DNA from: DASQFQ01 sp963722815
GTDB taxonomy: Bacteria; Actinomycetota; Thermoleophilia; Solirubrobacterales; Solirubrobacteraceae
Reading direction: 5' to 3'
Length of the DNA stretch: 64,000 bases
NCBI GenBank assembly: GCA_963722815.1
Contig: CAVROM010000007.1
Span: 62,001-126,000 of the forward strand
The notes under the pieces were generated by a model. That model made no database searches. It worked only from the letters and a program-made list of their open reading frames with translations, and was not told where the DNA came from. Positions 60,304 through 64,000 of this stretch are shown here, one piece after another. Numbering within the stretch: position 1 is the first letter of the stretch; each line of letters opens with the position of its first letter. The position numbers and the translations under genes are program-made.

Positions 60304-61641
60304 GTGACCGACGACGATCTCGCGCAATCCTGGCGGCGCATCCGCGCCGAGCTGCGGACCGCCGTGTCGGACGCCACGTGGCAGCTCTACCTCGAGGACC
60401 TCGAGGCTCGACGGCTCGACGGCGGCACGCTGGTCCTGACCGCCCCCGACGCGAGCCGGGCGTGGATCACCGACCGCTTCAGCCGCCTGCTGCAGGCCGC
60501 GGCGGGCCGCGTGCTCGGGTCCGCGACCGCGGTCGAGCTCGTCGCGCCCGACGCCGCGCCGGCGCCTACGCCCGTGCGCGGGACCTGGGAGGCCGCCGAC
60601 GTCCCCTTCAACCCGCGCTTCACGTTCGATCAGTTCGTGATCGGCGACTCCAACCGGCTCGCCCACGGCGCCGCCCTGGCGGTCGCCGAGATGCCGGCGC
60701 TCGCCTACAACCCGCTCTTCATCTGCGGGCCGCCCGGGCTCGGCAAGACGCACCTGCTGCACTCGATCGCCAACTACGTCGCGGCCTACGGCGACGGGCT
60801 GACCGTCCGCTACACGACGGTCGAGGCGTTCACCAACCACTTCATCGGCGCGCTCCACCACGACGGCATCGACGCCTTCAAGACCGCCTACCGCGGCGTC
60901 GACGTCCTGCTCGTCGACGACGTCCAGTTCCTCCAGAGCAAGGCCAAGACCGAGGAGGAGTTCTTCCACACGTTCAACGCGCTGCACGCCTCCGGCGCCC
61001 AGCTCGTGCTGACCTCGGACCGCCTGCCGCGCGACATGGCCGCGCTCGAGGACCGGCTGCGCGAGCGCTTCGAGGCCGGCCTCGTGTGCGACGTCCAGCC
61101 GCCCGACTTCGGCACGCGCCTGACGATCCTGCGCAAGCGCGTGCTCCAGGACGGCGTGCGCAGCGTCGACGCCGACGCGCTCGCGCTGATCGCCGAGCGG
61201 GTCGACTCCAACATCCGCGCGCTCGAGGGCGCGCTGATCCGCATCGTCGCCTTCGGCTCGCTGACCGGCCGGCCGGTCACCGCCGAGCTCGTCGAGGAGG
61301 TCCTCGGCGGCCTCTATCCGGACCTGCGCCCGCGCGCCCGGTCCGTCGAGGAGATCCAGCGCCGCATCTGCCAGACGTTCGACATCTCGATGGACGACCT
61401 CGTTTCCACCAGTCGCGCCCAGGCCGTCGCCTGGCCCCGCCAGGTCGCGATGTACCTCACGCGCGAGCTGACGGACGCCACGCTGCCGGCGATCGGCCGC
61501 GCCTTCGGCAACCGCAACCACACGACGGTGCTGCACGCCTGCAGGCGCACCGCGGCCCGCATCGCCGAGGACCCTTCCGCCTACGACACCGTGCATCGCC
61601 TGCACACCGAGCTGCGCGGCGATGCCGACCGGACTGCTTGA
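60304..61641 (+). CDS. dnaA: Chromosomal replication initiator protein DnaA
   Basis: A 445-residue protein. Domain I: SWRRIRAELRTAVSDATWQL. A short linker follows. Domain III AAA+: FTFDQFVIGDSNRLAHGAAL, Walker A ICGPPGLGKTHLLHSIANYV, Walker B DVLLVDDVQFLQSKAKTEEE, sensor region LVLTSDRLPRDMAALEDRLR. Domain IV DNA binding: WPRQVAMYLTRELTDATLPA with IGRAFGNRNHTTVLHACRR. It binds DnaA boxes and opens the origin. GTG 60304 is chosen from the conserved N-terminus. No frameshift. Confidence 0.98.
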   Translation: MTDDDLAQSWRRIRAELRTAVSDATWQLYLEDLEARRLDGGTLVLTAPDASRAWITDRFSRLLQAAAGRVLGSATAVELVAPDAAPAPTPVRGTWEAADVPFNPRFTFDQFVIGDSNRLAHGAALAVAEMPALAYNPLFICGPPGLGKTHLLHSIANYVAAYGDGLTVRYTTVEAFTNHFIGALHHDGIDAFKTAYRGVDVLLVDDVQFLQSKAKTEEEFFHTFNALHASGAQLVLTSDRLPRDMAALEDRLRERFEAGLVCDVQPPDFGTRLTILRKRVLQDGVRSVDADALALIAERVDSNIRALEGALIRIVAFGSLTGRPVTAELVEEVLGGLYPDLRPRARSVEEIQRRICQTFDISMDDLVSTSRAQAVAWPRQVAMYLTRELTDATLPAIGRAFGNRNHTTVLHACRRTAARIAEDPSAYDTVHRLHTELRGDADRTA

Positions 61642-61746
61642 AAGACTTGTGCGCTCCTCCGCCCCGCATCCTGCGGACATCCGAGGGTTTGTGCACACCA
61701 TCCACAACCCTGATGACGGTGACCCAGACTTGATCATCACTTCCAC
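61642..61746. other. dnaA-dnaN intergenic region, probable replication origin (oriC)
   Basis: 105 bases with DnaA-box-like sites: TTGTGCACA (61689-61697, matching the actinobacterial TTGTNCACA form), CATCCACAA (61699-61707, containing ATCCACA), ACTTGTGCGC (61645-61654) and TTCCACA just before dnaN. A compact dnaA-dnaN gap with clustered boxes is the usual oriC place in this phylum. The local sequence is slightly richer in A+T than the surroundings. Confidence 0.65.
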
Positions 61747-62856
61747 ATGAAGGTCTCTACTTCCCGCGCCGCGCTGTTCACGGAGCTCCAGACCGTGACC
61801 CGCGCCGCCTCCACCCGCAGCGCCGTTCAGGCGCTCTCCGGCGTCCAGCTGTCCGCCAAGGGCGGCGCCATCGAGCTGCGCGCCACCGACATGGAGATCG
61901 GCCTCCGCGTCCCGCTCGAGGGCGAGGTCGTCCGTGACGGCGCCGTCGTCCTGCCGGCGCGTCTGCTCGTCGACGTCGTCCGTGCGCTGTCCGGCGACTC
62001 GATCTCGCTCGAGCTGCGCGCCTCGGAGCAGGACGTCGAAATCGTCGCGGGCTCCGCGACGTTCCACATCCGCACGCTGCGGCTCGAGGACTTCCCGCCC
62101 TTCCCGGAGCCGGAGGCCGAGGGCAAGGTCGAGGTGCCGGGCCCGGCGTTCGTCGAGACCGTGCTGAAGGTGGCCCGCTCCGCCTCGCGGGACGAGACGC
62201 GCCCCGTGCTCACGGGCATCCTCGTGTCTGCGTCGGAGAGCGACCTGCGCATGGTCGCCACGGACTCGTACCGGCTGTCCGTCAAGGAGACGAAGCTCGA
62301 GGCGCCGCTGCAGGGCTCGTTCGAGGCGAACGTGCCGGCGCGTGCGCTGCAGGAGCTCACGCGGATCGTGCAGACGACCGAGGCCGAGTCGCTGAGCGTC
62401 TCGGTGCGCACCAACCAGGTGATCTTCGAGGCCGGCGGCGTGGTGCTGTCCTCGCGGCTGATCGACGGCCAGTTCCCGAACTACCGCCAGCTGCTCCCGG
62501 ACGCCTACGAGCACGAGCTGCCGCTGGCCGGGACGGAGATCACCGAGGTCGTGCGCCGCATCTCGCTGCTCGCGCAGAAGAACGCGCCGCTGCGGCTGGC
62601 GTTCGCCGAGGGTGAGCTGACGGTGTCGGCGCGCACGCCCGACGTCGGCGAGGCCCAGGAGTCGCTGCCGGTCCCGTTCCAGGGCGAGCCGCTCGAGATC
62701 GGGTTCAACCCCGAGTTCCTGCGCGACGGGCTCGAGGCGGTGGAGTCGGGCGACGTCCTGCTCAAGCTCATCTCCCCGCTGCGCCCGGGGCTGATCGAGG
62801 CCGCGGACGGCAGCGGGTTCCAGTACCTGCTGATGCCGATCCGATTGAACGTCTAA
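61747..62856 (+). CDS. dnaN: DNA polymerase III beta subunit (sliding clamp)
   Basis: A 369-residue protein of three clamp repeats. MKVSTSRAALFTELQTVTRA, AIELRATDMEIGLRVPLEGE, FVETVLKVARSASRDETRPV with LTGILVS, MVATDSYRLSVKETKLEAPL, SSRLIDGQFPNYRQLLPDAY, GEPLEIGFNPEFLRDGLEAV, and the ending QYLLMPIRLNV, the typical MPMR(L)-like C-terminus that binds polymerase. ATG 61747. No frameshift. Confidence 0.97.
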   Translation: MKVSTSRAALFTELQTVTRAASTRSAVQALSGVQLSAKGGAIELRATDMEIGLRVPLEGEVVRDGAVVLPARLLVDVVRALSGDSISLELRASEQDVEIVAGSATFHIRTLRLEDFPPFPEPEAEGKVEVPGPAFVETVLKVARSASRDETRPVLTGILVSASESDLRMVATDSYRLSVKETKLEAPLQGSFEANVPARALQELTRIVQTTEAESLSVSVRTNQVIFEAGGVVLSSRLIDGQFPNYRQLLPDAYEHELPLAGTEITEVVRRISLLAQKNAPLRLAFAEGELTVSARTPDVGEAQESLPVPFQGEPLEIGFNPEFLRDGLEAVESGDVLLKLISPLRPGLIEAADGSGFQYLLMPIRLNV

Positions 62857-62858
62857 TC

Positions 62859-62912
62859 GTGCGCCCCGATGGCGCACGTCGCCCTCAGTCCTGCCGGCCG
62901 GATGCCGGCAGG
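62859..62912. terminator. Two consecutive perfect hairpins between dnaN and recF
   Basis: GTGCGCC-CCGAT-GGCGCAC (62859-62877) and CCTGCCGGC-CGGAT-GCCGGCAGG (62890-62912), 7- and 9-bp perfect stems with similar 5-base loops. They occupy most of the 65-base dnaN-recF gap, ending 9 bases before the recF ATG. They could attenuate transcription into recF or stabilise the dnaN mRNA end. No T-tract. Confidence 0.7.
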
Positions 62913-62921
62913 GGGTAACCG

Positions 62922-64000
62922 ATGCGGGTCACCCGCCTCTCCCTGCGCAACTTCCGCTCCTACGAGGCGGCGGAGATGCGGCTGGGCCCTGGCCTGACGG
63001 TGGTCACGGGGCCGAACGGCGCCGGCAAGACGAACCTGCTCGAGGCGATCTACTTCGCCTGCACCGGGCGGTCGTGCCGGACGGCGAACGAGCGCGAGGT
63101 CGTGCGCTTCGGCGCCGGCGTCACGCGGCTGGAGCTCGACGCCGAGCGCGACGGGGAGTCGCACCGCATCACCGTCGGGTTCGAGCCGGGCGAGGCGAAG
63201 CGCCTGCAGGTCGACGGGGCGACGGTCGACCGGCTGACCGACGCGGCGGCGCGCCCGCTGGTCTCGGTCTTCCTGCCCGACCGCCTCGAGCTGGTGCTGG
63301 GAGCGCCGGCGCTGCGGCGCGCGCACCTCGACCAGGTGATCGCCGCGCTGTGGCCCGCCCGCGTGGGCACGCGCCGCAGCTATACCGCCGCGCTCGGCCA
63401 GCGCAACGCGCTGCTGGCGGCGATCCGCGCCGGCCGCGCCGGCCGCAGCTCGCTGCCGGCGTGGGACCTCGAGCTGGCCCGCCACGGCGTGGCGCTAGCC
63501 GCCGACCGGGCCGCCGCGGTCGCCTGCCTGGCCGAGCCGTTCGCCACCCACGCCGAGGGGCTCGGGCTGGAGGGCGGCGCGGAGCTGACCTACCGGCCGC
63601 GGTCGCGCGCCGAGACCCCGGAGGCGCTGGCCGCGGAGCTCGCCGAGCGCACCGACTCGGACCTCGAGCGCGGCTTCACCGGGCACGGCCCGCACCGCGA
63701 CGAGCTCGTGCTCAAGCGCGCCGGCCGCGAGCTGCGCACCTACGGCTCGCGCGGCCAGCAGCGCCTCGGCCTGCTCGCGCTGCTGCTGGCGGAGCGCGGC
63801 GTCCTGGCCGCCGAGCGCGGTGCCGCGCCGCTGATGCTGCTCGACGACGTCACGTCCGAGCTCGACTCCCTGCGCCGCGAGCGGCTGGTGGAGGCGCTGC
63901 GCGAGGGCGGCGGCCAGAGCGTGATCGCGACCACCGACCTCGGCCACGTGCCGGGCGGCGACGACGAAGACGTCGTCCACCTCAGGGTGGCGGAAGGGAC
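62922..64000 (+). CDS. recF: DNA replication and repair protein RecF (3' end beyond window)
   Basis: 359 codons to the window end without a stop. RVTRLSLRNFRSYEAAEMRL, Walker A VVTGPNGAGKTNLLEAIYFA, PLVSVFLPDRLELVLGAPAL with RRAHLDQVIAAL, ERGFTGHGPHRDELVL, signature RTYGSRGQQRLGLLALLLAE, Walker B LMLLDDVTSELDSLRRERLV and IATTDLGHVP match RecF in order. It loads RecA at gaps with RecOR. ATG 62922 fits the family start. Only a short C-terminus is missing. Confidence 0.96.
   Translation, partial: MRVTRLSLRNFRSYEAAEMRLGPGLTVVTGPNGAGKTNLLEAIYFACTGRSCRTANEREVVRFGAGVTRLELDAERDGESHRITVGFEPGEAKRLQVDGATVDRLTDAAARPLVSVFLPDRLELVLGAPALRRAHLDQVIAALWPARVGTRRSYTAALGQRNALLAAIRAGRAGRSSLPAWDLELARHGVALAADRAAAVACLAEPFATHAEGLGLEGGAELTYRPRSRAETPEALAAELAERTDSDLERGFTGHGPHRDELVLKRAGRELRTYGSRGQQRLGLLALLLAERGVLAAERGAAPLMLLDDVTSELDSLRRERLVEALREGGGQSVIATTDLGHVPGGDDEDVVHLRVAEG

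Overview
The window is one contiguous stretch of very G+C-rich chromosome carrying the replication-origin cluster (recF-dnaN-dnaA / rpmH-rnpA-yidD ... yidC-jag-rsmG-parA-parB) of an actinobacterial-type genome. The gene mix points to the class Thermoleophilia (Solirubrobacterales-like): a split cytochrome b with a subunit-IV/cytochrome-c fusion and a Tat-exported Rieske protein, menaquinone genes, a STAS protein, a fused AsnC-type AhbA/AhbB protein beside hemB and hemL, and an AfsR-type regulator. The class assignment is an inference. The assembly contains many single-base, mostly +1, frameshifts in conserved genes. I read most of these as consensus errors and annotate the genes as frameshifted CDSs, not as true pseudogenes.

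Layout. 0-2.3 kb: end of dnaB joined in frame to a DnaC-like loader, then purA. 2.4-5.8 kb: RDD membrane protein and a three-gene nucleotide-sugar operon (wecB, Gfo/Idh oxidoreductase, hexapeptide acetyltransferase). 5.8-13.3 kb: small ORF, PabC-like lyase, STAS protein, EamA transporter, membrane protein, glucan phosphorylase, GNAT and a secreted GH43 protein. 13.3-18.9 kb: a DUF4037 gene interrupted by an IS110-family element, then an AfsR/SARP-like regulator. 18.9-31.4 kb: a 12.4-kb element integrated in tRNA-Lys(CTT). It is bounded by a 43-bp duplication of the tRNA 3' part and carries an integrase, an Xis-like HTH protein, a MobF relaxase, an IS1182 and an IS110 element, a MITE-like repeat, a PLP decarboxylase, and a tightly overlapping operon of DUF3696 ATPase, PIN-type nuclease and RNA ligase. 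31.4-41.7 kb: TPR protein, tatC, tatA, zinc-ribbon protein, polyprenyl synthase, menG, qcrCBA, hemL, ahbAB, hemB. 41.7-52.6 kb: ABC exporter, AI-2E transporter, ymdB, membrane glycosyltransferase, phosphodiesterase, DUF4126, aminotransferase, ddl and bifunctional nuclease. 52.7-64 kb: tRNA-Ile(GAT) and the origin region.

How the genes work together. The 31-41 kb block is a respiratory and haem block: quinone side chain, MenG methylation, bc complex, Tat export of the Rieske protein, and tetrapyrrole synthesis. The 52-64 kb block initiates replication (DnaA, DnaN, RecF), segregates origins (ParA/ParB) and supplies membrane insertion (YidC/YidD/Jag) and RNase P protein. The integrated element looks mobilisable (relaxase, no type IV secretion genes), with the ATPase-PIN-RNA ligase operon as its most interesting cargo. 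I infer that it is a defence or RNA cleavage-and-repair module. A separate novelty is a family of hairpin repeats found in four convergent intergenic gaps. Their stems covary, and their CTAG ends supply or abut TAG stop codons of the flanking genes.
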